From positions 2,728,001 to 2,792,000 of the forward strand of contig OZ345359.1 of the NCBI GenBank assembly GCA_977006965.1: 64,000 nt of DNA, written 5' to 3'. The notes beneath the pieces are model-generated. The model had not been told where the DNA came from and searched no databases. It worked only from the letters and a program-made list of their open reading frames with translations. Origin of the DNA: Phymatolithon calcareum. Its lineage: Eukaryota > Rhodophyta > Florideophyceae > Hapalidiales. The position numbers and the translations under genes were made by a program. Shown piece by piece: positions 29,396 through 39,511 of this stretch (position 1 is its first letter; each line of letters begins with the position of its first letter).

Positions 29396-29930
29396 GCCAG
29401 TTTGGCATTTGTGAGTCCGTACTGCCGAAGCAGTGTTTTCACGTACCTCTATTGATCAACTTTCAACCCTTTCGGACTTCGTGTGATCGTCTAGCCGATG
29501 AACGAACGCAGAGCGCTAAACATTCGAACATCGTTCGTCGCCTGCAGTTTGTCTTTGAAGTCTTCGAGGAGGGTTCTGTCGTTCGACGCGAATGCTGTGT
29601 CGTCCACTACCACGGCAATGATGAGGAATCTGTTATGATCCGGCTTGCTTTATACCGTAAATGGCTTTATCGAGACGGCACACGGAACCTGGCTTATCTT
29701 CTCTTCTTGAAGAGCTCGTGGGCTGCCGTATGTAAATGGAAACGGCGATCTTCCCGTACAGGTACGAGTTGGATACGTCGCCCGTTCGAGGATGAGGTCT
29801 TCGTTGGCCACAAACGCGAGAAGAAATCGAATGGTTTCATGCGAGGCGATTGGTGCATACAGCGTGTCGGGATAAAATCGACGTACGCTTCCCGGTAATC
29901 TCCGCGAGAGTTAACCTTTGCTTTGCACAA
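29396..29930 (-). pseudogene. pol: Middle of RT of element B, frameshifted
   Basis: Scattered over several frames: AKVNSRGDYREAYVDF and, after a shift, an APIASHETIRFLLAFVANED-like stretch, which match the copia RT palm. No continuous frame remains and the YVDD box could not be placed with confidence. Confidence 0.55.
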
Positions 29931-30620
29931 TTACCGCGATCCTTCTGCATCAAGTGGTGTGGACTTGAACACCCAAATGTATTGCAGGATGTTCATTTCC
30001 AGTGTGAGAATGACGTATGACCATGTGCCTCTCTTTATGTGGGCATCATATTCGTGATCGATGGCTGCAGCCCATGCTGGTGTTCTACACGCTTCTCTGA
30101 ACGATCGCGGTACCCGGTCAGCTGCAATAGCTAGCGGAAGCGCGAGGTTTGGGTTCTCACGGTGTAAAGATGCATAGCAGTGGATGAGATGTGCCTCAGC
30201 GCTGGGGTTCTTGTCTTCTGCTTCGATGGATGCTCGTGACAATCCGTCAAGAAGTGTGGATATGCCTGGTAGATGGTTGTCCTGCATGACTCGAAAGTCT
30301 CTGAGGCGTACTACTTTGACGACTCCACTCCCCGAAATGAACACACGGATGAGTCGCGTGTCAATTTCCATGCCGACGAATCGAGCGGGCTCCGATCTTG
30401 GAAGGAACTTCTTTCGTGCTGCTGTTGGTGATCGGTAAATGAACGCGAATCCGACCTGTCCGAATTCGAGTACTTTTCTGAAGTCCACTTTGTCATTCGG
30501 GTGGCACTTCAGTACTGGCAGATCTCCGCCAAGTCGGCTTGATGGCGTGCGGTTGCACAACCAGTCCGCGTGTACGAGAGCTTCGCCCCAGAGTGTCTTC
30601 GGAAGTTCAGTGGCGAACAT
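29931..30620 (-). pseudogene. pol: Integrase C-terminus and RT start of element B
   Basis: 229 codons in one frame. MFATELPKTLWGEALVHADW, RFVGMEIDTRLIRVFISG, then RVPRSFREACRTPAWAAAID, HIKRGTWSYVILTLE and YIWVFKSTPLDAEGS. In copy A the same region is split into two frames, so B is nearer the ancestral form. It ends at 29931 with a TAA in the RT fingers. Confidence 0.8.
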
Positions 30621-30638
30621 GAGTACTCTGGCTCTGAC

Positions 30639-31600
30639 TCAGTGCTCTTGGACTAGTCTTTCGGCTGTTACATTGCTATCGGGTACGTATGCAGGAGTTG
30701 GTGCTACGCGAACTCCTTTGTCGTAACAGAGCTGTACCACAACACTGGAGAAGTTTTCACCGGCGTTGTCCAGTCGAATGGTCTTGATGTGATGACCATG
30801 TTCAACGAATTGCTTTTCTAATCTGGCTTTGTATTCCAGGAGGGCAGCTGAGAGATCGCTCCATGCTTTAAGCACCGTAATGTCGGACTTGGCTGTGAAA
30901 GCGTCGATGAAGTGATCCGCAAATGTTTCTGTGTTCAGCGTAGGGATGAAACATCCAGAGATGTCAAGATGTATCTCCTGTATGGGATTGATTGCGGACA
31001 TGCGAGATGAGTAAACTGGCGAGCGTTTCGACTTTGCAGTCAGGCATGGGATAAATTCCAAGTTGTTCATCGTAGATGAATGAAAACGAGGAACACTCGG
31101 GAAACGTTCTGCCAGCATCACGTACCGTTGCGCGCTCGGATGGCCAGTTTTGTTGTGCCAAGAGATGGATTCTGGGTTGGAACGCTGTATGACTGCTGCC
31201 AATTTGTGAGAATTGTTGTCGGTTTTCAAATCCATGTGATAAAGCCCGTCGACGCATGGAGTTTCGTAAGCTACATTCATTGTCCGCTTGTATAGGATGA
31301 AACAGCCGTTGTAATCCCTGTAGTCATCCGCGAACTGAATATTGTAGCTTTTCGCGAGATAACAGAGAGCCAAGATGTGCGAATGAAATTGCGGAGCATG
31401 GTAAGCTTCGACTTGCAATCCTCCGTCAAGCGGTATCCAGATCAGTCCCATTCCCAAGATGTGCATTGTACCAAATGCGGTGGTTACCGTTTCTTTGGCG
31501 ATACGTTCATACTCTATGAACATGGACAGGACATGGCAAAAGTTTTGCGTCGCTCCCGAGTCAATGAGTGCGCGGTGCGACTTTTACTTGTCAATCCTGG
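30639..31600 (-). pseudogene. pol: Protease and integrase core of element B
   Basis: One frame of 294 codons from the ATG at 31523; upstream in the same frame are ALIDSGATQNFCHVLSMF (protease motif) and, just before it, a TAA specific to this copy. The integrase part reads ISWHNKTGHPSAQRYVMLAE (zinc-binding His motif), CIPCLTAKSKR (Cys pair), IHLDISGCF, IRLDNAGENF and SNVTAERLVQEH, all three catalytic residues. It ends in the same TGA as copy A. Unlike A, it is uninterrupted from protease to that stop. Confidence 0.8.
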
Positions 31601-31616
31601 CCAGCGCGCTTCGGAA

Positions 31617-32021
31617 TCATACGACTACATTGTTCGCATGGAACGGCCTAACGAATCTAGAGCCATTGTGTGGGTTTCCAAACGATGTTCGTCGGCATGG
31701 GTGAGTGTATCCGCTCACATGCTTTGCCGATGCCTGTCCGTTGAAGTCATGCTCATAGTGTTGCTCGTGATATTGGGGCGTATACACGTCATGTGCTTGA
31801 TCGTGTCCAAAGTCATGGACACGGTATTGCAGCCGGTTGTATGTTCCTCGCCGTCCTCGATATCCGCGCGAGCCTCTGTAATAGCCTCTCGTTCTTCCTC
31901 GCCTAGATCGGAATGTTCTATAATAGCTTTGAGAGTACTCGGCACGTTTCTCCGGACAAAAACGGATGAAGTGTTCTACTTTTCCGCAGTAGTGACATGG
32001 TTTACCTATACCGTTGGTCAT
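31617..32021 (-). pseudogene. gag: Nucleocapsid zinc knuckle of element B
   Basis: PCHYCGKVEHFIRFCPEK is a C-X2-C-X4-H-X4-C knuckle, followed by a long Arg/Gly/Tyr stretch (FRSRRGRTRGYYRGSRGYRG), which fits RNA binding. A single-base difference breaks the same knuckle in A. The frame is separate from the capsid frame at 32265-32678. Confidence 0.75.
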
Positions 32022-32264
32022 GTTCCTTCCTCCTCGTCCGCGTCCGTTTTGTTCATGACGGTACGGTCTGCCATTCCGACCTCTCCAGCGCCCACGTTCT
32101 TGACCTCTGACGAATGCGGTGTTACTGCTCGGTTAGAAAGTTTGGTGTTTATGCTGCTCGTTAACTGTTCTAGCGATCTCTGGCCGAAGGCGCAAACTTC
32201 GCCGGTAAGTTGCGAAACAGTTTGTTGACTTCGTCCTTCTCAGTGAATTCTTCGTCCATCGTTG

Positions 32265-32678
32265 CTAACTCATTTCAAATTCCGAGAAACTTTGTGATGT
32301 GCGCATCCCTGCTCTTTCTCTCGTCGAAGCAGAGAGAATAGAGTGTGTGTCGAAGGTTGAGGATAGTCTGCGTGCTTGACGTGGTGTAAATTCGAGAAAT
32401 TTCTTCCGACAGTTCTTTGGCCGTCTTATCGTCATTATCGATAACCTTACGGGTTTGAGTCTGAGCAGCAGGGTCGAGAGACAAGACGATGTCTGCTTTG
32501 GCCTTTGTTGACTCTGTGAGACATTCTGCAGCGTCCCGTCGTCATCCGGTTCCTCGGAGAGTCCGACGAGACGAAGATCGTTCTTGCCCATGTACTGGTG
32601 ATGGCAGCGTTTCCAGTGGATGAAGTCGGCGGCTTTGTTGAGCTCTGGGAGCTTGATGATGTCCCGGTCTCTGTCCAT
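32265..32678 (-). pseudogene. gag: gag capsid part of element B
   Basis: Starts MDRDRDIIKLPELNK, as in A, and follows A to FVGLSEEPDDDG-like sequence; a frameshift then moves the homologous reading to the overlapping frame 32484-32275 (KTAKELSEEISRIYTTSS). Residue differences from A are frequent (for example QYMGKNDLR against QYLRKNDLH). Confidence 0.75.
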
Positions 32679-32720
32679 GGTTACGAAGTTTTTGTGTTGC
32701 TTAACTTTCCGGTGCTCCCA

Positions 32721-32917
32721 TGTCAGAAAATGAGGATCAGTACGAAATTCTCTGTCTGTCTCTCCGGAAGGAGAACAGCAGCATCAAGGATATTATTGTT
32801 AGGTCTGTTGAGATTACAGATGATTCTCCGGAGGTGTAACCTACGTAGAAAGAGAATTTGATCCCGACACGCACGGAGCCTGCAGTGTCAGCAGCATTTA
32901 TGATTAGTTCTTTCAAA
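32721..32917 (-). repeat. 5' LTR of element B (197 bp)
   Basis: Same length as the 5' LTR of A. The first bases read TTTGAAAG instead of TGTGAAAG, so the terminal TG is mutated. It is followed by the TGGGAGCACCGGAAAG primer site (32705-32720, minus strand) and preceded by TCAAT. Confidence 0.85.
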
Positions 32918-33642
32918 ATTGATTCGTAAGAGCACGGAAATGTTAGGAGGGCGACAAAAGCAGAAACTTGATATTTCAAAGCATTAATTATGTGACCTGC
33001 GTTGTGTCAGGTTCATTATGAAGAAATTTTTGTATCAAAAATTAAGTGATGAAGCTCGATTCTTGCAGTGCTCTGACGCAGCCGTCGTTCGACCATTGCT
33101 AATGGAATTGTGCGAGGACATTTCGAGCTGTAGACGTCCTGTGGACAGTATAGTTCCAGTGCAGTAAACGTTGCGGTGCCATTTTGGATGCCGAGGCGCT
33201 AGTGCGGGCGCTTTCGTGATTAGCTGATTAGATTGTGGCAATGTGGCCGCAACAGATTGGTTATACTTCGCATAGGTGGATCATGCGAGCACTTCTCGCA
33301 AGAGGGAATGACCAACGGATGAGCGCTCATGTTCCAGCCCAGAACGCATGGCTGATTGAAGCCCGAGATCGCCAGAAGAGGTACTCGCCTCCGAAAACGT
33401 TCCGCTGGCGTCCATCGCTGTTAGACACAAGAAAAGACGATAGCCACACTCCAAGTCTTCCGCTGCATTAGTTAAAACCGTCCAGTGCACAACGGATACA
33501 TCTCGAATTTTCGCGGGCAACTTTCGAAAACTGCGAAAGCCACGGGCGCAAGCTGTGCACAATTTGTGCGCAGTGCACAGGCAGAACTCGAAAACCTACT
33601 TCTCTATTGTTCTTCTCCAAAATGCAAATCCTGCAACATGAA

Positions 33643-34317
33643 ACGTGCAAGCTATTGTCCTCCTTGATATCGTAGAACCAAGAGGTAAAAAGTCAACCAG
33701 CTCCTTTCCCTTGTAGAGAAGAATCTATTCCCTCCTGCTTCTCGAGCTTCAAATTCAATTGGGCAATGTTATCCGTCTCCTTAACGTTCACGCCGTAGCG
33801 TCCGTCCAAGCATAGACTCTCATTTCACCTTAGCCAAGGAGGACAAAACTTAGTGCGCAGTCTTTCTCGATGTAGCAGTCGCCGATGGTGTGTCTACTTT
33901 CCGGTGAAGATGACCCGCAGCTGGTCTGGCCGTATTTCTCCCTTGAGTCAAATTTGTTTACTCAATACACTCGACCCCGAGAGTGGTGGTCTTTCCCGCG
34001 AGGGCCTTGATGACTTTCAGAAACGGGAGCCTTAAACGTTGGGATCACCAACTGTGCGTGCTTATTTGAGTGCGCTTTCTTGTCACAGGTGAAGCAAGGC
34101 AAGTGGATGCAATTCTCTAAGACTATTCTTGCATGTCACCAAAGCATTTCCCAAACCACTGCTCTGCGTGCGATATTAGGACCAGAGTTAGGTTTCGGTA
34201 CACAAGCATACTGGATCTCAACTTCTAGCAGTTGATCATCCAAGACAAAAGTCAAGAAACACCAAAGTCGTCGGAAGCGACAGCTGATGCGTTGGAAACT
34301 TTTAAAGAAAAATACGT
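33643..34317. other. No recognisable gene
   Basis: Sequence outside the palindrome. Frames of about 60 codons only, none recognised. Confidence 0.5.
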
Positions 34318-36404
34318 ATTCATTTTCATTCATTTTCATTCATTTTCATTCATTTTCATTCATTTTCATTCATTTTCATTCATTTTCATTCATTTTCATT
34401 CATTTTCATTCATTTTCATTCATTTTCATTCATTTTCATTCATTTTCATTCATTTTCATTCATTTTCATTCATTTTCATTCATTTTCATTCATTTTCATT
34501 CATTTTCATTCATTTTCATTCATTTTCATTCATTTTCATTCATTTTCATTCATTTTCATTCATTTTCATTCATTTTCATTCATTTTCATTCATTTTCATT
34601 CATTTTCATTCATTTTCATTCATTTTCATTCATTTTCATTCATTTTCATTCATTTTCATTCATTTTCATTCATTTTCATTCATTTTCATTCATTTTCATT
34701 CATTTTCATTCATTTTCATTCATTTTCATTCATTTTCATTCATTTTCATTCATTTTCATTCATTTTCATTCATTTTCATTCATTTTCATTCATTTTCATT
34801 CATTTTCATTCATTTTCATTCATTTTCATTCATTTTCATTCATTTTCATTCATTTTCATTCATTTTCATTCATTTTCATTCATTTTCATTCATTTTCATT
34901 CATTTTCATTCATTTTCATTCATTTTCATTCATTTTCATTCATTTTCATTCATTTTCATTCATTTTCATTCATTTTCATTCATTTTCATTCATTTTCATT
35001 CATTTTCATTCATTTTCATTCATTTTCATTCATTTTCATTCATTTTCATTCATTTTCATTCATTTTCATTCATTTTCATTCATTTTCATTCATTTTCATT
35101 CATTTTCATTCATTTTCATTCATTTTCATTCATTTTCATTCATTTTCATTCATTTTCATTCATTTTCATTCATTTTCATTCATTTTCATTCATTTTCATT
35201 CATTTTCATTCATTTTCATTCATTTTCATTCATTTTCATTCATTTTCATTCATTTTCATTCATTTTCATTCATTTTCATTCATTTTCATTCATTTTCATT
35301 CATTTTCATTCATTTTCATTCATTTTCATTCATTTTCATTCATTTTCATTCATTTTCATTCATTTTCATTCATTTTCATTCATTTTCATTCATTTTCATT
35401 CATTTTCATTCATTTTCATTCATTTTCATTCATTTTCATTCATTTTCATTCATTTTCATTCATTTTCATTCATTTTCATTCATTTTCATTCATTTTCATT
35501 CATTTTCATTCATTTTCATTCATTTTCATTCATTTTCATTCATTTTCATTCATTTTCATTCATTTTCATTCATTTTCATTCATTTTCATTCATTTTCATT
35601 CATTTTCATTCATTTTCATTCATTTTCATTCATTTTCATTCATTTTCATTCATTTTCATTCATTTTCATTCATTTTCATTCATTTTCATTCATTTTCATT
35701 CATTTTCATTCATTTTCATTCATTTTCATTCATTTTCATTCATTTTCATTCATTTTCATTCATTTTCATTCATTTTCATTCATTTTCATTCATTTTCATT
35801 CATTTTCATTCATTTTCATTCATTTTCATTCATTTTCATTCATTTTCATTCATTTTCATTCATTTTCATTCATTTTCATTCATTTTCATTCATTTTCATT
35901 CATTTTCATTCATTTTCATTCATTTTCATTCATTTTCATTCATTTTCATTCATTTTCATTCATTTTCATTCATTTTCATTCATTTTCATTCATTTTCATT
36001 CATTTTCATTCATTTTCATTCATTTTCATTCATTTTCATTCATTTTCATTCATTTTCATTCATTTTCATTCATTTTCATTCATTTTCATTCATTTTCATT
36101 CATTTTCATTCATTTTCATTCATTTTCATTCATTTTCATTCATTTTCATTCATTTTCATTCATTTTCATTCATTTTCATTCATTTTCATTCATTTTCATT
36201 CATTTTCATTCATTTTCATTCATTTTCATTCATTTTCATTCATTTTCATTCATTTTCATTCATTTTCATTCATTTTCATTCATTTTCATTCATTTTCATT
36301 CATTTTCATTCATTTTCATTCATTTTCATTCATTTTCATTCATTTTCATTCATTTTCATTCATTTTCATTCATTTTCATTCATTTTCATTCATTTTCATT
36401 CATT
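34318..36404. repeat. 10-bp satellite (CATTTTCATT)n
   Basis: About 208 copies of CATTTTCATT in perfect register for 2087 bp, with no variant seen. Because 10 is not a multiple of 3, all three plus-strand frames encode the same ten-residue repeat and stay open, which creates long but meaningless ORFs of 824 and 719 codons. The minus strand meets TGA regularly. Confidence 0.98.
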
Positions 36405-36439
36405 CTTGCCGACGCCACCGGGCCTTCCTCCGCAATGCA

Positions 36440-36510
36440 GAGTTGACTCGAGTCGCCTGCACGCAAGGCTTGGGATCGCGAGCGGCAGTGCCTCACCGCA
36501 CTGGCCACTT
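36440..36510 (-). repeat. tRNA-derived SINE-like sequence
   Basis: On the minus strand TGGCCAGTGCGG (36507-36496) resembles a class II tRNA A box, with GTGAGGC after it, and GACTCGAGTCA (36454-36444) resembles a B box, 53 bases further on. The stems of a real tRNA do not pair, so this is at best a degenerate SINE head. Confidence 0.3.
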
Positions 36511-36716
36511 CAATTCAAAGCTGCTTATGCAGCCCGATCTCTGCCACTGCTGTAGCATACGCATTGTTCTGCATATTTTTCCGTCGTTCCCGCTTCGCCT
36601 TCCGTGCTTTCCACTGTTGCGTTGTTCGCCTGTAGACCTGGTGCTGCTCTACCTTGTATGTCTCCGGCCACTATGTAGAAAAAGGCAGCGAGTTCCAGTC
36701 AACTAAAGAGTGAGAC

Positions 36717-37466
36717 GCAATGGGCTCTGTCTGGGCGCATCAAGTCGCCGGGCTCTATGCTCGAACGCAGCGAAGACGCCTTGGGCTACGCTCAGACGCA
36801 GCGAAGATGCCATGGGCTACGCCCGGGCGCAGCAAAGACTCCATGGGGTTTGCCCGGACGCAGCGAAGACGCCATGGGTTATGCCCGAGTGCAGCGAAGA
36901 CGACAAGGGCTCTACCCGGGTTCAGCGGCGACGCCATGGGATTTGTCCAGGGGCATGGAAGACGCAATGGCTACGCCAGGGGCAACGAAGACACCTTGGG
37001 CTATGCTCAGGTGCGATTCAGACGCCATAGGCTAAGCCCGGGTGTTAAGAAGACGCCAAGGGGTACGCCAGGGCGCAGCGAAGTCGCCATGGGCGCAGAG
37101 GACACGCTAATAGCTATGCTCGAGCGCACCAAAGACGCCATGGGCTACATCCGAGCGCAGAGAAGAAGACGCCAAGGGCTATGGCAGGGCGCATGGAAGA
37201 CCCCTTTGGCTATTCACGTGCGCGATGAGGACGCCATGGGCTTTGCCCGGGCGCCCAACACACGCTAATAGCTATGCTCGAGCTCACCAAAGATGCCATG
37301 GGCTAGACCCAGGCTCTAAGAACATGCTAAGAGCTATTCTAGAACGGAGCAAAAACGCCATGGGCTTTACCTGGGGGCATGGAAGAGATGGTCATGGGCT
37401 ATTCTCGGGTGCGATGGAGACGCCATGGGCTATAGCTGGGCACAAGAAGAACGCTAAGGGCTATGT
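36717..37466. repeat. 31-bp minisatellite, about 24 degenerate copies
   Basis: Unit approximately GACGCCATGGGCTACGCCCG plus GGCGCAGCGAA. Copies differ at many positions, especially toward the right end. The period of 31 leaves three overlapping plus-strand frames and one minus-strand frame open, with Arg/Gly/Ala-rich translations that I do not regard as genes. Confidence 0.9.
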
Positions 37467-37691
37467 CTCCTAATGACACACCCTCGTTTTTAAGCTCAAG
37501 AATGCAGATTTTTGCTTTCATATTGCTTTTTGAAACAAGGCGTATCTCAATGAGGGTAGAAAATTACAAATATGGTTTTTGGCATAAGCATGCATTCCGT
37601 CAGAAATTTGCCACACCGAATCATATAAATAAGGGCATAGGCCTTATTCGGAAAGCCTTCCTGTCTCGCGCGCTGGCGCCCGAGGAGGAAA

Positions 37692-38054
37692 ATGGACGAC
37701 ACCCGTCAAAAGTTTATGGCGCAAAGGAGAAATTTTTGGAAAACTGTGTTGGGAGTATCCCCGATCAACTCCGGATCTGAACGCAATATTCGCACAAGAA
37801 TTTTGAAATGTATGAAATGCTCTTTGAGTTTCTGCCAGAGCTCACACCGTAACCAGGACTTCAGGACGGTTCAAGAGAAGAAGAGACCACACCGATGCAT
37901 CCTGTGTGGCAAATGTTTCGCAAAATCTGCTCACTTGGTAGCGTATGAAGGAGCTGTTCACGAGAAAAAGAAACCTCACTGTTGCATTCATTGTGGAAGA
38001 GCATTCGCGAAGCGCTCAAACGCATTCAGGCATGTTAGGTTGGTACACCGTTGA
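37692..38054 (+). CDS. Small C2H2 zinc-finger protein, partly degenerate
   Basis: 120 codons from an ATG. Three C2H2 units follow one another from residue 50. The third, CIHCGRAFAKRSNAFRHVRL and VH, keeps all ligands (C-X2-C-X12-H-X4-H). The second, CILCGKCFAKSAHLVAYEGA and VH, has Tyr at the first His position. The first, CMKCSLSFCQSSHRNQDFRT, has lost both His. Linkers EKKRPHR and EKKKPHC resemble the classical TGEKP type. This is the DNA-binding fold of many transcription factors, but one complete finger rarely suffices for specific binding. It may be a decaying gene or a fragment of a larger one. It follows the minisatellite by about 220 bp. Confidence 0.6.
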   Translation: MDDTRQKFMAQRRNFWKTVLGVSPINSGSERNIRTRILKCMKCSLSFCQSSHRNQDFRTVQEKKRPHRCILCGKCFAKSAHLVAYEGAVHEKKKPHCCIHCGRAFAKRSNAFRHVRLVHR

Positions 38055-38330
38055 TGTTTGAAAAGTGTATTTAATTTTCGAACTAGATGTATATGCTGTC
38101 AGTAAAACAATCATATTTAACGAGCCAAAGTGGCAAAATGAGCTTACCGCCTCATGGCCGTGCCGACAATCTGGATACGGAAAAATGAAGAGACGAGCAA
38201 GCGCAAATTTATTGAGATGAGAAGAAAAGATGTTCAAGAAAGAAAATCTTTTTAAAGGAGAAGAAGGGAAACCATGGGAAATGTTAAACAGTATACAGAA
38301 CTGCAGAACGGTATCAGAACAACTGGGAGT

Positions 38331-38618
38331 TTATCTCTGGCGTACGTTAACTCTTTTACCGATCCTTATCTCCATCTTGCGCTTTCGTTTCACGTTCTTC
38401 TTCTCGAACCGGTAAGCATCAAGGGGAGATTGAGTTGCAACGATTTTACGTTCTTCGCCTCCGGTGAGACGATTCACATAGCCTTCGCGATGCGTCATAC
38501 CCTCGGCAGACAGAAGACTTGCACAGAGAGGACACGTATTCAGGTCATATTGTCCCTGTCCAATCCACTTATTAATGCAATATTGATGGTACACGTGCCC
38601 ACAAGGCGTCCCAGTTAT
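38331..38618 (-). pseudogene. RING-H2 finger fragment, 5' truncated
   Basis: Reads TGTPCGHVYHQYCINKWIGQ, then GQYDLNTCPLCASLL and a basic tail (KKNVKRKRKMEIRIGKR). C-G-H-V-Y-H-X2-C and C-P-L-C are the last six ligands of a RING-H2 domain, as in E3 ubiquitin ligases; the first Cys pair is missing. A stop lies three codons before TGTPCGH, at the point where the TTATCC repeat begins, so the repeat has apparently replaced the 5' part of the gene. The spacing between Cys-3 and CPLC is longer than usual. No upstream exon was found on the other side of the repeat. Confidence 0.6.
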
Positions 38619-38850
38619 CTAAAGCGAGGCGGGATAACTGGAAATCGGCCCTGAGGGTTTTCTGAGGTGGGTTTTAGTTATCCCGGCCACATATATATAT
38701 AGGATGCTTTGATTGTGGGTTAACTGGAAATGTGGCCTTAGTGGCTGGAAATGGGTTATCCCAGTTATCCCGAGCGAGGCGGGATAACTGGAAATCGTCC
38801 CGGAGGGTGTTCTGAGTTGGGTTTTAGTCATCCCGGCCACATATATATAG
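38610..38850. repeat. Two direct copies of a 91-bp repeat with internal inverted repeat
   Basis: Copies at 38610-38701 and 38760-38850, both starting CCCAGTTATC and ending CCGGCCACATATATATA. Each contains CCAGTTATC...GGGATAACTGG, an inverted repeat around GAGCGAGGC. The 58 bp between them are related (GGGTTAACTGGAAATGTGG). This is probably an insertion, since it abuts the truncated RING gene. Confidence 0.8.
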
Positions 38851-39446
38851 TCCGGCTTTCCAATAATGGCGCGATTTGTCCGTTCTGTATTCGATTCACT
38901 AGCGCTTTTGTGCTTTTCAATACGTCCTCAATGGAGGAAAATGTCCTCAATTGAAGACATTCGGCACATAGACACTAGTGCACTAATGCAGAGCAGCGCT
39001 TGTGGAAAGCTGATAATTACATGAAGTTTAATTACGGGCGATATCATGAGCATACCTAAACAATTGAGACGATTTTGAGGCGGAGCACTCCACGGGGTTG
39101 GAAAACACCTGTTTCGGAGAAGCCGGGCGGGACTTGAAGCAGGGATGGTGCCGATAAAGGGCCGATCGCATACACTGTTAGACAGGGGATCTCTCTTTAG
39201 CGTGCAGCGTTCGGCGACCTTCCCTGATTGGACGAATAGAATATCGTTATATACGGAACTTCGGCCGGTGCGAAACGATGACCCATGGAGGCCAACAGTG
39301 CGAAAAAAGGCGGTGATAATAAAACTGGTTCTCTTTTTGAAACCGATAGTCCGCAGTGTCCGATCACCGACTACGCTTTGTAGGGTCTACTAGACCATTT
39401 GTAGCCTTCAACGGCAGCCACGGTAGTGTCCTACGGTCGTTGAATT
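38851..39446. other. No recognisable gene
   Basis: Only short frames on both strands, none recognised. Confidence 0.5.
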
Positions 39447-39511
39447 GTTTCTACAATGTGATACAGACGAGCTCTTCTGCATCACATTGTAGAAACTTCC
39501 TCAAGAGGAAG
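39447..39511. repeat. Strong hairpin, 16-bp perfect stem, with a second small hairpin
   Basis: GTTTCTACAATGTGAT (39447-39462), an 18-base loop, and the exact reverse complement (39481-39496). The loop ends can pair further (AGA/TCT). A second palindrome CTTCCTC-AA-GAGGAAG follows at 39496-39511. It could be a small-RNA precursor, a terminator-like structure or the core of a MITE; the sequence alone does not decide. Confidence 0.8.

Larger units (their letters stand above)
23056..32917 (-). mobile_element. Copia element B, mirror of A, with nested element D
   Basis: Minus-strand copia element. The 5' LTR is 32721-32917 and the 3' LTR 23056-23260, with TCAAT (read on the minus strand) outside both, at 32918-32922 and 23051-23055. 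Internal order on the minus strand is gag, zinc knuckle, protease, integrase, RT, RNase H (ends 28631), then about 830 bp without recognised coding sequence, then element D in the opposite orientation, then 110 bp and the 3' LTR. Without D the element is about 5.4 kb, a normal copia length. It is the more complete of the A/B pair but is frameshifted in several places. Confidence 0.85.
29930..33642. repeat. Palindrome, outer right arm
   Basis: Inverted counterpart of 5490-9211, more diverged than the inner arms. Homology extends about 720 bp beyond the LTR of B and fades near the shared CATGTTGCAG at about 33640. Confidence 0.85.

Noticed and set aside
5490-33642. Palindrome as a pure assembly artefact
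   Set aside because: Both arm pairs carry private changes (MITE, 492-bp deletion, element E, different frameshifts), so they are not one sequence used twice; a wrong join of two real loci cannot be excluded without reads.
34232-36706. Plus-strand ORFs of 824 and 719 codons
   Set aside because: They are produced by the 10-bp satellite, which has no stop in any plus frame; only short flanking parts are unique and show no domain.
36710-37473. Several overlapping frames of 80-180 codons
   Set aside because: All come from the 31-bp minisatellite and read the same unit in different registers.
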